A DNA stretch of 64,000 nucleotides from a virus: positions 112,326 to 176,325 of IMG/VR virus record IMGVR_UViG_3300047312_000028; one strand, 5' to 3'. The position numbers and the translations under genes are program-made. Each line of letters opens with the position of its first letter. The stretch's first letter is position 1. The notes beneath the pieces were generated by a model. The model was not told the origin of the DNA. It ran no database searches and saw only the letters and a program-made list of their open reading frames with translations. Shown in pieces: positions 8,785 through 17,142 of this stretch.

Positions 8785-9174
8785 ATGCGTCTACTTGTCT
8801 GCGGCGACCGTGAATGGTCAGACTACATTATGATCGAACGTGAAATCAAAAATCTCAAGCCCGCCATCGTGATTGAAGGTGAAGCTAGAGGCGCAGACAG
8901 TCTTGCCCGCAAAGCTGCCGAAACTCTCGGCATTCCAGTTCTCCCCTTCCCCGCTGATTGGGACCAGTATGGTCGATCAGCGGGGCCCATTCGCAATCGC
9001 TTGATGTTAAGTAAAGGTATGCCTACACTTGTACTTGCGTTCCATGATAATCTAGCGAAGTCAAAAGGCACTCTTGATATGGTGAATGCTGCACGAAAGT
9101 ACGGCGTAGAAGTGAGAGTGATTGGACATGGCTCAACCGTAACCTACCCCGCAACAGGAAGACTTGATCTATGA
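8785..9174 (+). CDS. SLOG-family (DUF2493-like) nucleotide-binding protein
   Basis: 129 aa, Rossmann-like. It starts MRLLVCGDREW, then VIEGEARGADSLARKAAE, FPADWDQYGRSAGPIRNRLML: this is the DUF2493/YspA-type SLOG pattern (GxR/D, GGArGaD, ADW, AGxxRN) that binds nucleotide or nucleotide-sugar ligands. Its cellular role is unknown; SLOG proteins are often linked to nucleotide-signal defence or DNA-uptake (DprA) relatives. The start codon lies 8 nt after a perfect promoter. The next gene overlaps by 4 bp. Confidence 0.85.
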   Translation: MRLLVCGDREWSDYIMIEREIKNLKPAIVIEGEARGADSLARKAAETLGIPVLPFPADWDQYGRSAGPIRNRLMLSKGMPTLVLAFHDNLAKSKGTLDMVNAARKYGVEVRVIGHGSTVTYPATGRLDL

Positions 9175-10847
9175 ATTGGTTTTATGAAAAGAACAACGAA
9201 CTCTTAGAGTCACCCGTCAACAAGACGTTTGAAGAACTCTTGTGGATGACGAAAGATGAATTCAGACAATGGGTGATTGATCTCCGCAAGACGGTGGTAT
9301 ACCTATGGGATGAGAAAGGCCAGCCACCTCGTGTTGGATATAACGAGAATGAAATTATCGAACAGTTCAACGATCTTGAGCCATTCATGGTCGATAGCTT
9401 CTTGAAACTTGATGAATACACAGGCGACAAGAATATCATTCGCAACACATCCAATCTTGGTAACGCGGTCAATCAGTTCTTCCCTACTATGATGAAGACT
9501 CGTATCAACTACACAAAAGACCCAAGTGCAGGTAAGTCCATCTATGACTTCTTCGCAAAGCCAGAGCTACTTGATACATTCATCACGTATGCTTCGCGGC
9601 ACTTTAAGCGCGACAGCTTCTATCATTACTCTGTACCAATCAAGACGTTTGATCGAACGCGCATGGGATTGCTGCCAGTGACACAGACTGGTATTGAGTG
9701 GATCAAAGAGTTTGAAGCTGGTGTATTCAGAAAGAAGAACTGGGACTACTGGCTGGCGCCACGAGAAATTGAATCAGAATACACAGGTTACAACGAAGAC
9801 CTGAAAGGCCAGTCCTACCTTCGTGTAACCAAACAAGAACTCGACACACTCACTGTACCCGACAAATGCAAGACTAATGTTCGAGAACTCAAAGACAATG
9901 AATCATTCTTGATCCGTGTGTTTGAGAAGGGACAGAAAGTATTCCCTATCGGTCTCAAAGCGTTTCGTGTCTCGTTCTGTCAATACGCTGTGAACTTCCC
10001 ACCGTTGACTGCAAAGTTCATTTATGAGAAGTATACCCAAGAGTGGAAAGATGAATCGATGATCTATGTCTGGGACCCATCGTCTGGTTGGGGTGGTCGT
10101 TTGCTCGGTGCATTGTCTGTTGCCGATACTTTGCGACTCACCTACCTAGGCAACGATCCTAATACCGATCATAACATCGGTCACGGGAAGACGAAGTATC
10201 ACGCTATTGCCGACTTCTATCATGAACATGTGCAGAAGGGCGGCGGGACCATGATGAAGTATGCAGAAAGTCCACGACCGCATAACAAGTTCGTCTTCTG
10301 GCAGAAGGGTTCTGAGGAGATGCAGTATGAACTTGAGTTTCTGAAGTATAAAGGAAAGTTGAGTCTGGTATTCACAAGTCCTCCGTACTTTGCCAAAGAA
10401 GCGTATTCAGAAGACAAAGAGCAATCTTATAAGAAGTTTTCACAGTATGATCTGTGGCGCGATGGTTTTTTACAAGAAACACTCAAGACCGCAGTTGAAT
10501 GGTTGCGCCCAGGCGGATATCTCGCGTGGAACATTGCCGATGCAGACTTTGGTGGGCAGACACTTCCACTAGAAGGAGATTCGCGTAAGTTCCTTGAAGA
10601 TGCCGGTATGATCTACGTTGAGACTATGAAAATGTCACTCGCACAGATGCCTGGCGGTAATCGACTTGACACTGTTACCGGTTTGCCGAAAGCTAAGAAC
10701 TTCTGCAAAGTCGATGGATTGTGGCTGAAGTACGAACCCATCTTTATCTATCGCAAACCCGGCACATCCGGCGCACAACGGCGCAAAGAGACAACACCCG
10801 ACAGACAGATCATAGTCAGACCTCCGGCAGGGAAGCTAGACTTTTGA
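9171..10847 (+). CDS. DNA methyltransferase (N4-cytosine/N6-adenine type)
   Basis: 558 aa. The catalytic motif TSPPYF is at about 402-407 and an AdoMet-binding motif DPSSGWGGRLLG at about 302-313, giving the order motif I then motif IV. The long N-terminal part (1-290) has no motif I recognise and may hold a target-recognition or structural domain. TSPPY is most common in N4-cytosine enzymes. No restriction partner lies adjacent, so self-protection of phage DNA is the likely role. The ATG overlaps the preceding stop (ATGA), so expression is probably from the promoter at 8748. Confidence 0.82.
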   Translation: MNWFYEKNNELLESPVNKTFEELLWMTKDEFRQWVIDLRKTVVYLWDEKGQPPRVGYNENEIIEQFNDLEPFMVDSFLKLDEYTGDKNIIRNTSNLGNAVNQFFPTMMKTRINYTKDPSAGKSIYDFFAKPELLDTFITYASRHFKRDSFYHYSVPIKTFDRTRMGLLPVTQTGIEWIKEFEAGVFRKKNWDYWLAPREIESEYTGYNEDLKGQSYLRVTKQELDTLTVPDKCKTNVRELKDNESFLIRVFEKGQKVFPIGLKAFRVSFCQYAVNFPPLTAKFIYEKYTQEWKDESMIYVWDPSSGWGGRLLGALSVADTLRLTYLGNDPNTDHNIGHGKTKYHAIADFYHEHVQKGGGTMMKYAESPRPHNKFVFWQKGSEEMQYELEFLKYKGKLSLVFTSPPYFAKEAYSEDKEQSYKKFSQYDLWRDGFLQETLKTAVEWLRPGGYLAWNIADADFGGQTLPLEGDSRKFLEDAGMIYVETMKMSLAQMPGGNRLDTVTGLPKAKNFCKVDGLWLKYEPIFIYRKPGTSGAQRRKETTPDRQIIVRPPAGKLDF

Positions 10848-10903
10848 GCAATATCAATGACTTACCCTCCAACATTATAATCCTCTAATCTTCACACAAT
10901 TTC

Positions 10904-10932
10904 TTGACTAACCCCCTATGCTCTGATATTCT
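10904..10932 (+). promoter_or_regulatory. sigma70-type promoter for the CobT-like gene
   Basis: TTGACT (10904-10909), 17 bp, TATTCT (10927-10932). Transcription from here would start at about 10939, which argues for translation from ATG 10972 (with AGGGGAG upstream) rather than ATG 10942. The stretch 10848-10971 holds no gene, only this promoter and leader. Confidence 0.6.
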
Positions 10933-10971
10933 CTAACCATAATGAGCAACAAAATAGGGGAGACAAAAAGC

Positions 10972-13449
10972 ATGTTCACAGTCGAAACAAAAAGCATGTT
11001 GGCAAAGTTGATGGCGACTGAGAATATCAAGGTCGAACATCGAAACTGCAAGACAGCGGGATTCAATCTGAAGACCCGCACCTTGATTTGCCCAATCTGG
11101 AAAGACATGTCAGGTGATCTGTATGACATGTTGATGGGTCATGAAATCTCACATGCTCTTCGTACCCCTGTTGATGGTTGGCACGATTCAGTTGTCTACG
11201 CTGGCGGCGACAAGAAAGCGAGCCCGGAAGCTCAACGCGCATTCAAGCATTTCCTGAACGTTGCTGAAGATGCACGAATTGAAAAGCTTGTGAAGCGCCA
11301 GTATCCCGGCATTCGTCGACCCATGGTCAATGCGTACAAAGAACTGCTAGCAAAAGACTTCTTCGGTCTTTCTGCCATCACAAATTTCAATGAACTCTAT
11401 TTGATCGATAAGCTGAATCTTGCCGCGAAGTGTGGAACTCTTGTAAACATTCGCTTCTACGGCAAAGAAAAAGCACTCTATGATGAAATGATGGGCACAG
11501 AGACATGGGATGAAGTGGTCGCGTTCACGCGCAAAGTGTACGAATATAGCAAAGAAGAACAGCAACAAGGCGAACAGAAGCGCAAAGAGCTTGCCGATCA
11601 TTTGAAAGAAATGTATGAGCAGGAGCAAGCTGAAGAGGACGAACAATGCGACGATGACGAAGATTCTTATTCTTTTGAGGGTGAAGGCGACGATGAAGAC
11701 GGCGAAGAAGGTGAGGATGGCGACAGCGACGGAGAGAGTGATGAAGATGAAGACGGCGAAGATGGCGACGGAAAAGGTGAAGATGGGGAAGACGGAGAAG
11801 AAGGCGATGGTAAGAAAAGTAAGTCAAAGGGTGAAAATGCCAAAGATGACAAAGAAAAGAAAGCTGATGACAAAGCAGTAGACAAAAAGAAAGATGACGG
11901 CAAGGGAAATCGAAGCAAGAAGTCTGATTCGACAAAACCGGCTCAGGTTGGCGAAGATAAGGGTCAAGAGAACTCGAACGAGAAAGGCGACTTTGTTCCT
12001 AAAGCAAAGACAGATGAAGCGTTCCGTGCTCGTGAGGAACGATTGATCGAAAAGACCAAGACTGAATCATATTATGTAAATATTCCTCTAGTCACGTTGA
12101 AGGATGTTGTAGCTCCTGCGGAGATCGTGAATCGTGGGCTCACGTACTACTACGCGGCGCGAAAAGAAGAAGGATACAAGCTCTTCAACGAATTCAAGAA
12201 GAAGAATGAGGACTATATCTCATTGCTGGCAAAAGAATTTGAAATGAAGAAAGCTGCACGATCATATGCGAAAGCGAAGATTTCAGATTCGGGCGATATC
12301 AATATCAACAAGCTGGCAAACTATCGCATGGAAGATAACATCTTCAAGAAGATGATTCAGGTTCATAAAGGTAAGTCTCACGGTCTAGTCTTGATTCTCG
12401 ACAAATCTGGTTCGATGCACCAGCACATTGAAGGGGCAATGGAACAGATTCTTGTCATGGCGCTCTTCTGTCGTAAGGTCAATATCCCGTTCGTTGCGTA
12501 TAGCTTCACAAGCAGTGGGTGTGGTTCGATGGAACATGACTTTCCAGGACGTGGACATGGATCAAAGAATCCTTTAAGACCATTCAGCAAGCGCCCCCTC
12601 GACATGATAATGGGCAATCTTGAACTTCGTGAAATGTTCAACTCAAAGATGCCCGCTAGCGAGTTTACACAATCAATTATGAACCACTTGATGGTAGCGA
12701 AAGCGTTATCAAGTCGCCAAGGGTATTCAGCACCCAATCATGAACGCATGGGCGGCACCCCGCTGAACGAAGCGTTGGTAGCCTTGCGTGATCTGATTCG
12801 CCAGTTCAAAGGTCAACATCGATTAGATATCGTGAATGCTGTAGTCGTGCATGACGGCGATTCTGATGGTAACAGCAGAGCCTTTGCTGAGAATAGCAAT
12901 ACCAAGGGCAACGAGGGCGACCATTCGTATTCATACAACACAATCCATTTTCATCCAGAAATCAATCGTCTGACTCTTGTGGACACGAAAGAGAAGATCC
13001 AGATTGATGTGCCGAAAGAAAGCCGGGGCCTCACGATTGCATTGATGAAGTGGATTCAGATGACCGCCGATTGTGGAGTCTTCGGATTCTACATCACAGG
13101 CGCTACAGCATCGACGGCACGTGGTGGGATCATGAATCTCTTTCAGAATGAGCAGGGAATTAAATTAGAGCATGTGCGCAAGCATAATACAAATGAAGCG
13201 GGGATGTTGATTGACAAGCTCTGCCGCGAAGTGATCGAAAAGAAGTTCCTTGAATCATGGACTTCAGGCTACACGCGGTTCTATTTCATTCCCGGTTCAG
13301 TTGAGTTGAAGACCGAGAATCTTCAGATGGTTGAGAACGGCAAGGGTTGGACCCCTTCGCGTCTTCTGACGGCGTTTAAGCGGGTCAATCGACGTAAACA
13401 AGTGTCTCGCGTTCTCGTGAACAAGTTTATTGAGCTAATCGCCGTCTAA
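10972..13449 (+). CDS. CobT-like protein: HExxH metalloprotease-like plus VWA domains
   Basis: 825 aa. The N-terminal part has DMLMGHEISHALRTP, a zincin HEISH motif (about 57-61). Residues about 220-280 are almost purely Asp/Glu/Gly, followed by a Lys/Asp-rich linker to about 330. The C-terminal half holds a VWA domain with MIDAS DKSGSM (477-482) and a GGTPLNEAL loop. This mirrors CobT of the aerobic cobaltochelatase and related MoxR-partner proteins. An AAA+ gene of the CobS/MoxR type follows at 13556, so the two probably form a chaperone-like complex. Cobalt insertion itself is not implied, because no CobN is present. Confidence 0.75.
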   Translation: MFTVETKSMLAKLMATENIKVEHRNCKTAGFNLKTRTLICPIWKDMSGDLYDMLMGHEISHALRTPVDGWHDSVVYAGGDKKASPEAQRAFKHFLNVAEDARIEKLVKRQYPGIRRPMVNAYKELLAKDFFGLSAITNFNELYLIDKLNLAAKCGTLVNIRFYGKEKALYDEMMGTETWDEVVAFTRKVYEYSKEEQQQGEQKRKELADHLKEMYEQEQAEEDEQCDDDEDSYSFEGEGDDEDGEEGEDGDSDGESDEDEDGEDGDGKGEDGEDGEEGDGKKSKSKGENAKDDKEKKADDKAVDKKKDDGKGNRSKKSDSTKPAQVGEDKGQENSNEKGDFVPKAKTDEAFRAREERLIEKTKTESYYVNIPLVTLKDVVAPAEIVNRGLTYYYAARKEEGYKLFNEFKKKNEDYISLLAKEFEMKKAARSYAKAKISDSGDININKLANYRMEDNIFKKMIQVHKGKSHGLVLILDKSGSMHQHIEGAMEQILVMALFCRKVNIPFVAYSFTSSGCGSMEHDFPGRGHGSKNPLRPFSKRPLDMIMGNLELREMFNSKMPASEFTQSIMNHLMVAKALSSRQGYSAPNHERMGGTPLNEALVALRDLIRQFKGQHRLDIVNAVVVHDGDSDGNSRAFAENSNTKGNEGDHSYSYNTIHFHPEINRLTLVDTKEKIQIDVPKESRGLTIALMKWIQMTADCGVFGFYITGATASTARGGIMNLFQNEQGIKLEHVRKHNTNEAGMLIDKLCREVIEKKFLESWTSGYTRFYFIPGSVELKTENLQMVENGKGWTPSRLLTAFKRVNRRKQVSRVLVNKFIELIAV

Positions 13450-13450
13450 G

Positions 13451-13466
13451 TGTACAAAAATGTACA
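13451..13466. repeat. paired TGTACA palindromes
   Basis: Two copies of the palindrome TGTACA separated by AAAA, placed 20 bp upstream of the -35 element of the AAA+ gene promoter. A further TGTACA occurs at about 14839-14844 in the leader of the 14930 gene. The placement suggests an operator, but no binding protein is known. Confidence 0.35.
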
Positions 13467-13487
13467 GAAAATACGTGGTATTTGAGC

Positions 13488-13516
13488 TTGACTTTGTGGT
13501 GTGTCTTTGTTAGACT
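13488..13516 (+). promoter_or_regulatory. sigma70-type promoter for the CobS/MoxR-like gene
   Basis: TTGACT (13488-13493), 17 bp, TAGACT (13511-13516). The downstream leader contains AAAAGGAG before ATG 13556. Confidence 0.5.
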
Positions 13517-13555
13517 TCTACCAGATTGACACACATATCAACAAAAGGAGCGAAT

Positions 13556-14791
13556 ATGACAGAGCGAATTGAATCCCGTGACAAGTTTCTGGCTCTCTTA
13601 GTCTCGACTGGCAAGAGTGTCATTACGAAACAAGAGATACGGGACTTGTGTGAAGCGAATGATATGAAGGTCCCTCAGTGGTTCACGAAAGACGATGTGA
13701 ACCGCGCGGGTCGCGGGATGTTCAGAGTGCCAGGTGTCCCAGTGTCAATCACAGCAGATAATCACGTATCAACTCAAGAAGAGAAAGAGGAGGAGATTGT
13801 GGAACAAGTTGCTATGCAGCCGTTGGCATTGGCGCCTGTGACAAAGAAACTCAAGATTGCGACGATTGCAACCGATCTTGAAGAGCAGGGGATTATCCCG
13901 CTCAAGTATAAGAACTATGTTCCCTTCGGCAACTTTGATGATCTGAAGGCGATCATTCTTTCTCGACAGTTCTACCCCGTGTTCATCACAGGCCCGTCTG
14001 GTAACGGCAAGAGCTTGTCAGTTGAGCAGGTCTGTGCAATGCTCGGGCGTGAATATGTGTGTGTTAGTATGACGCCTGAGACTGATGAAGGTGACTTGCT
14101 CGGCAACTACATCTTGCTTGACAATCAGATGATTTGGCGAGACGGTGCAGTGACTACAGCGGCTCGACGTGGCGCGGTTCTTTGTATCGATGAAATTGAC
14201 TACGGCGCACAGAATCTTTCGTGTCTGCAACGAGTGCTTGAAGGAAAGCCGTTCTTGCTTAAGAAGAAAGGCGAACTTGTGACCCCGGCTCCTGGGTTCC
14301 AGATCATTGCGACTGCGAACACAAAGGGGAAGGGATCTGAAGACGGACGCTACATGTTCACGAACGTCTTGAATGAATCGTTCCTTGAGCGATTCCCTAT
14401 CACGTTCGAGCAAGAATGGGCGCCGAACAATGTTGAGCGACGTATTATCAAGAAAGAACTCGAAACGTCTGGTCGTGAGGATGATGACTTTGCGATGAAC
14501 TTGGTCACCTGGGCTAGCACGATTCGCAAGGCCTACGAAGAAGAAGGTGCTTCAAGTGAAGTAGTCTCGACTCGTAGACTGGTGCACATTGCCCGTGCGT
14601 ATCCGATATTCAACGGAGATCGTATCAAGGCCATCACGTATTGTTTGAACCGATTCGATGAAGAAACCAAGAAGTCATTCATCGATTTGTACACGAAGGT
14701 GGATGCCAGCGTGACTGTGAACAATACAGTGAACTCTACCGATCCGAGTGCGATACCAGACCCTGATGCGGCGACTATAGTGGTAACATAA
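13556..14791 (+). CDS. CobS/MoxR-like AAA+ ATPase
   Basis: 411 aa, start chosen at ATG 13556 with AAAAGGAG upstream. Walker A is GPSGNGKS (146-153) and Walker B LCIDEID (209-215); FQIIATANTKGKG and ESFLERFP supply sensor 1 and the arginine-containing motif. The N-terminal ~110 residues are a separate small domain. CobS-like ATPases are widespread in T4-like marine phages, and MoxR ATPases act with VWA proteins, here the gene just upstream. The likely role is remodelling of a protein target during infection; the link to cobalamin is by homology only. Confidence 0.85.
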   Translation: MTERIESRDKFLALLVSTGKSVITKQEIRDLCEANDMKVPQWFTKDDVNRAGRGMFRVPGVPVSITADNHVSTQEEKEEEIVEQVAMQPLALAPVTKKLKIATIATDLEEQGIIPLKYKNYVPFGNFDDLKAIILSRQFYPVFITGPSGNGKSLSVEQVCAMLGREYVCVSMTPETDEGDLLGNYILLDNQMIWRDGAVTTAARRGAVLCIDEIDYGAQNLSCLQRVLEGKPFLLKKKGELVTPAPGFQIIATANTKGKGSEDGRYMFTNVLNESFLERFPITFEQEWAPNNVERRIIKKELETSGREDDDFAMNLVTWASTIRKAYEEEGASSEVVSTRRLVHIARAYPIFNGDRIKAITYCLNRFDEETKKSFIDLYTKVDASVTVNNTVNSTDPSAIPDPDAATIVVT

Positions 14792-14798
14792 AAAGTTC

Positions 14799-14827
14799 TT
14801 GACAGTTCGTCCGAGTTGTGTTATCAT
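14799..14827 (+). promoter_or_regulatory. sigma70-type promoter for the 14930 gene
   Basis: TTGACA (14799-14804), 17 bp, TATCAT (14822-14827). It drives a roughly 95-nt structured leader. Confidence 0.7.
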
Positions 14828-14843
14828 GCGTCATTGAATGTAC

Positions 14844-14924
14844 ATGCTGCCGCCTGAAAGAGTGCAGCATTAAACAAATTGAGGGTGGATCGACCTCCTT
14901 TTCGATCCGTTAAACAATGAGGTG
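14844..14924 (+). promoter_or_regulatory. two-hairpin leader with anti-ribosome-site loop
   Basis: First hairpin: ATGCTGC (14844-14850) pairs with GCAGCAT (14864-14870). Second: GGATCGA (14887-14893) pairs with TCGATCC (14902-14908), with a CCTCCTTT loop. The bases ACCTC (14893-14897) are complementary to GAGGT (14919-14923), the ribosome site of the next gene. TTAAACAA follows each hairpin (14870-14877, 14910-14917). An 11-codon GTG frame (14885-14920) ends just before the ribosome site. The arrangement suggests translational control; mechanism inferred. Confidence 0.45.
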
Positions 14925-14929
14925 TTTTG

Positions 14930-15214
14930 ATGGCGAAGGTAGCAAAGGTTTCTGGCAAGTCACGCATTTTGGCATTCTTGCAGAAGACTGAGGGTTACAA
15001 CACTCTCAGCGTCCGTCAGGCTCAAGCCCGCTTTAGAGTTGCAAACGTGTCAGCAACGATTGCGAAGCTCAGAGCAGAAGGATATTCCATCTACACAAAC
15101 ACGCGCAAGCGTGGCGATGGAAGTGCAGTGGCAGTGTATCGCTTGGGTCGTCCGTCTGCGTCCTTTATTGCGCAGTGTGAATTGCGGAACGTCACCCCGA
15201 AGGGCACGAACTAA
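14930..15214 (+). CDS. small basic winged-helix-like DNA-binding protein
   Basis: 94 aa, start ATG 14930 with GAGGTG five bases upstream. The sequence RILAFLQKTEGYNTLSVRQ..FRVANVSATIAKLRAEGYSIYTN looks like a helix-turn-helix with a beta wing. It has its own promoter, a structured leader and a strong terminator, so it is an independently expressed unit. A high-copy DNA-binding or regulatory protein is likely; autoregulation through the leader is possible. No specific family recognised. Confidence 0.75.
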   Translation: MAKVAKVSGKSRILAFLQKTEGYNTLSVRQAQARFRVANVSATIAKLRAEGYSIYTNTRKRGDGSAVAVYRLGRPSASFIAQCELRNVTPKGTN

Positions 15215-15245
15215 TCCAAGTTCGTTTCTGTCCTTCTAGTAGTCG

Positions 15246-15280
15246 GCGGAGGTCTCCAATCGGGGGCCTCCGCTTTGTTT
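15246..15280 (+). terminator. rho-independent terminator
   Basis: GCGGAGG (15246-15252) pairs with CCTCCGC (15267-15273), followed by TTTGTTT. It ends the single-gene unit 14930-15214. Confidence 0.85.
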
Positions 15281-15300
15281 CGTCTTCTGGAGAACCCACC

Positions 15301-15762
15301 ATGACTCAATCATTTAGAAAATGGGACCTGCGTTTCATCGAACTCGCCAAACATATTTCCACATGGTCAAAAGATCCCAGCACTCAGCTAGGTTCAGTGA
15401 TCGTTGACAAGCGCAATCGAGTTATCTCTATGGGGTACAACGGTTTCCCTCGTGGCGTGAAAGACACACCTGAACGACTGAATACCAGAGAAGTCAAATA
15501 TAAGATGATCGTTCATGGTGAAATGAATGCCCTAGTGTTCGCAACGCAACCCCTCAAGGGAACCACCATGTACATCTGGCCGTTTATTTCATGCTCTACA
15601 TGCACAGCGGTTATTATCAATGCGGGTATACAACGAGTCGTAGCACCTGTGAATGACAACCCACGATGGAAAGAATCGTTCGATCTAAGTAAGCAACTCT
15701 ACCATGAAGCTGGCGTACAAGTTGTCCTTCTTGATGGATTATTGGGGGAGGAGTTATGCTGA
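15301..15762 (+). CDS. dCMP/cytidine deaminase family protein
   Basis: 153 aa. The zinc site is complete: HGEMNALVF (His ligand and catalytic Glu) and SCSTCTAVIINAGI (two Cys ligands). The phrase KDPSTQLGSVIVDKRNRVISMGYNGFPRG is typical of deoxycytidylate deaminase. It would convert dCMP to dUMP, the substrate of the ThyX encoded at 51229. The gene follows a terminator and starts at ATG 15301. The next tiny ORF overlaps its stop. Confidence 0.92.
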   Translation: MTQSFRKWDLRFIELAKHISTWSKDPSTQLGSVIVDKRNRVISMGYNGFPRGVKDTPERLNTREVKYKMIVHGEMNALVFATQPLKGTTMYIWPFISCSTCTAVIINAGIQRVVAPVNDNPRWKESFDLSKQLYHEAGVQVVLLDGLLGEELC

Positions 15763-15836
15763 TTTTTATTACTATAATTGCAGTACTGCTTTTCTTGATC
15801 TTCGTTCATGAAATTACAACCCCAAAAGGACAATAG
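15756..15836 (+). CDS. 26-residue membrane peptide
   Basis: ATG 15756 follows GGGGGAGGAG within the end of the deaminase gene. The product begins MLIFITIIAVLLFLIFVHE, a single transmembrane helix, and ends with a short polar tail. The strong ribosome site and ATG/stop overlap at both ends support expression. Function unknown. Confidence 0.5.
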   Translation: MLIFITIIAVLLFLIFVHEITTPKGQ

Positions 15837-15837
15837 G

Positions 15838-16152
15838 ATGATACCAGAATATATAAAACAAGAAGCAGGTAAAATACTTTACTCATACGCGGGGGAGGTA
15901 AATGATGAAGTCACAAGGTCGCGTATTACCCTTCAGCTTGCTGGATTATTTCGTTCGCTCAAAGAGGCTGATATGATAGAACGATTCTCTGTGTACTGCA
16001 ATAAAGAGAACAACACACCGGATGTGATCGACGAACATGCCGTTGTGGTTGATATCAGAATACAGTTTCCTGAATCCCCAGATCATATAGATTTCCAAGC
16101 TAAATTTGAAGTGAAAGGAGTAGATTTCTCTGAGTTAACCTCCGGAGAATGA
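15838..16152 (+). CDS. hypothetical protein resembling a tail-sheath C-terminal segment
   Basis: 104 aa from ATG 15838 (AAAAGGA upstream). The sequence IERFSVYCNKENNTPDVIDEHAVVVDIRIQFPESPDHIDFQAKFEV has the order of the C-terminal subdomain of contractile tail sheath proteins (R/C..NTP..ID....V.V...P...I.F). It is far too short to be a sheath protein and sits among metabolism genes. I record the resemblance but not a function. Confidence 0.6.
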   Translation: MIPEYIKQEAGKILYSYAGEVNDEVTRSRITLQLAGLFRSLKEADMIERFSVYCNKENNTPDVIDEHAVVVDIRIQFPESPDHIDFQAKFEVKGVDFSELTSGE

Positions 16153-16198
16153 CGCATATATAGTATGATGATATTTATTTCTCCCACGGAGGTGAACT

Positions 16199-16993
16199 TT
16201 GGAAATCAAGATTGACCTAGATAAACTGCGCCAACATCGAATCTTCATTGCCACTCCAATGTACGGCGGTATGTGTTGTGGTATGTACATGAAGAGTTGC
16301 TTGGATCTGCAAACGATCTTTCAACAATATGGCATTCCTTCTCGCTTCAGTTTCATCTTCAACGAATCACTAATCACCAGGGCCCGTAACTACTTGGTGG
16401 ATGAATTCTTGCGTACCGATTTCACACACTTACTCTTCCTCGATGCCGACATTCATTTCAACCCGCAAGATATCGTGGCCATGTTGGCATTAGACAAAGA
16501 CGTGATCGGTGCACCTTATCCTAAGAAAGCATTGAACTGGGGAAACATTGCTGATGCCGCGCGTAAACACCCAGAGCTTGATCCTAAAGAACTCGAAAAC
16601 GTAGTCGGTGATTATGTGTTCAACGTGGTCAAGGGTACTGAACGTTTCCAAGTGTCTGAACCCCTTGAAGTCATGGAGATCGGCACAGGCTACATGCTCA
16701 TTAAGCGTGATGTGTTTATGAAGTGGGCAGAAGCGTATCCACATAAGAAGTATCGTCCTGACCATGTCGGTCAAAAGAACTTCGACGGTTCGCGCTATAT
16801 TCATGCGTACTTTGACACCGAGATCGATCCAGACTCAGAGCGTTACTTATCAGAAGACTATGCGTTCTGCCAGTGGTATCGTAAGATTGGTGGTCATATC
16901 TGGCTCTGTCCTTGGGTGCAGACTCAACACGTTGGTACCTATGCGTTCACAGGCAACATGGCGAAGATTGCAGACTTGACGGGGAAACTCTAA
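16199..16993 (+). CDS. GT-A-type glycosyltransferase-like protein
   Basis: 264 aa with a TTG start at 16199, supported by GGAGGTGAAC just upstream. FTHLLFLDADIHFNPQDIVAML contains the DxD metal/nucleotide-sugar motif; GTGYMLIKRDVF and SEDYAFCQWYRKIGG match the acceptor half of phage GT-A enzymes. It would transfer a sugar to DNA, virion or host glycan; the target is unknown. It stands apart from the main glycosyltransferase island at 33-38 kb. Confidence 0.82.
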   Translation: MEIKIDLDKLRQHRIFIATPMYGGMCCGMYMKSCLDLQTIFQQYGIPSRFSFIFNESLITRARNYLVDEFLRTDFTHLLFLDADIHFNPQDIVAMLALDKDVIGAPYPKKALNWGNIADAARKHPELDPKELENVVGDYVFNVVKGTERFQVSEPLEVMEIGTGYMLIKRDVFMKWAEAYPHKKYRPDHVGQKNFDGSRYIHAYFDTEIDPDSERYLSEDYAFCQWYRKIGGHIWLCPWVQTQHVGTYAFTGNMAKIADLTGKL

Positions 16994-17142
16994 TGGAAGA
17001 ACTTCTTTGGAAAATCTCTGTGGAAGGTGTAGAGCACAAAAAACTCTACACTACCAAAGAGCGTGATGAAATGTTCGGCAGATTGACAATGATACAATTT
17101 GCCACAGTAACGGCCATTCAAGTAGGAGTGAATTATACATGA
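16993..17142 (+). CDS. small hypothetical protein
   Basis: 49 aa starting at ATG 16993, overlapping the glycosyltransferase stop (TAATG) and running into the ATG of the kinase gene. Sequence MEELLWKISVEGVEHKKLYTT... is compact and probably folded, but no family is recognised. Support comes from start/stop coupling on both sides. Confidence 0.55.
   Translation: MEELLWKISVEGVEHKKLYTTKERDEMFGRLTMIQFATVTAIQVGVNYT

Noticed and set aside
11525-11935. Long minus-strand frames opposite the acidic tract of the CobT-like gene
   Set aside because: They are the mirror of Asp/Glu codons, giving Ser- or His/Leu/Arg-rich nonsense, and have no ribosome site.
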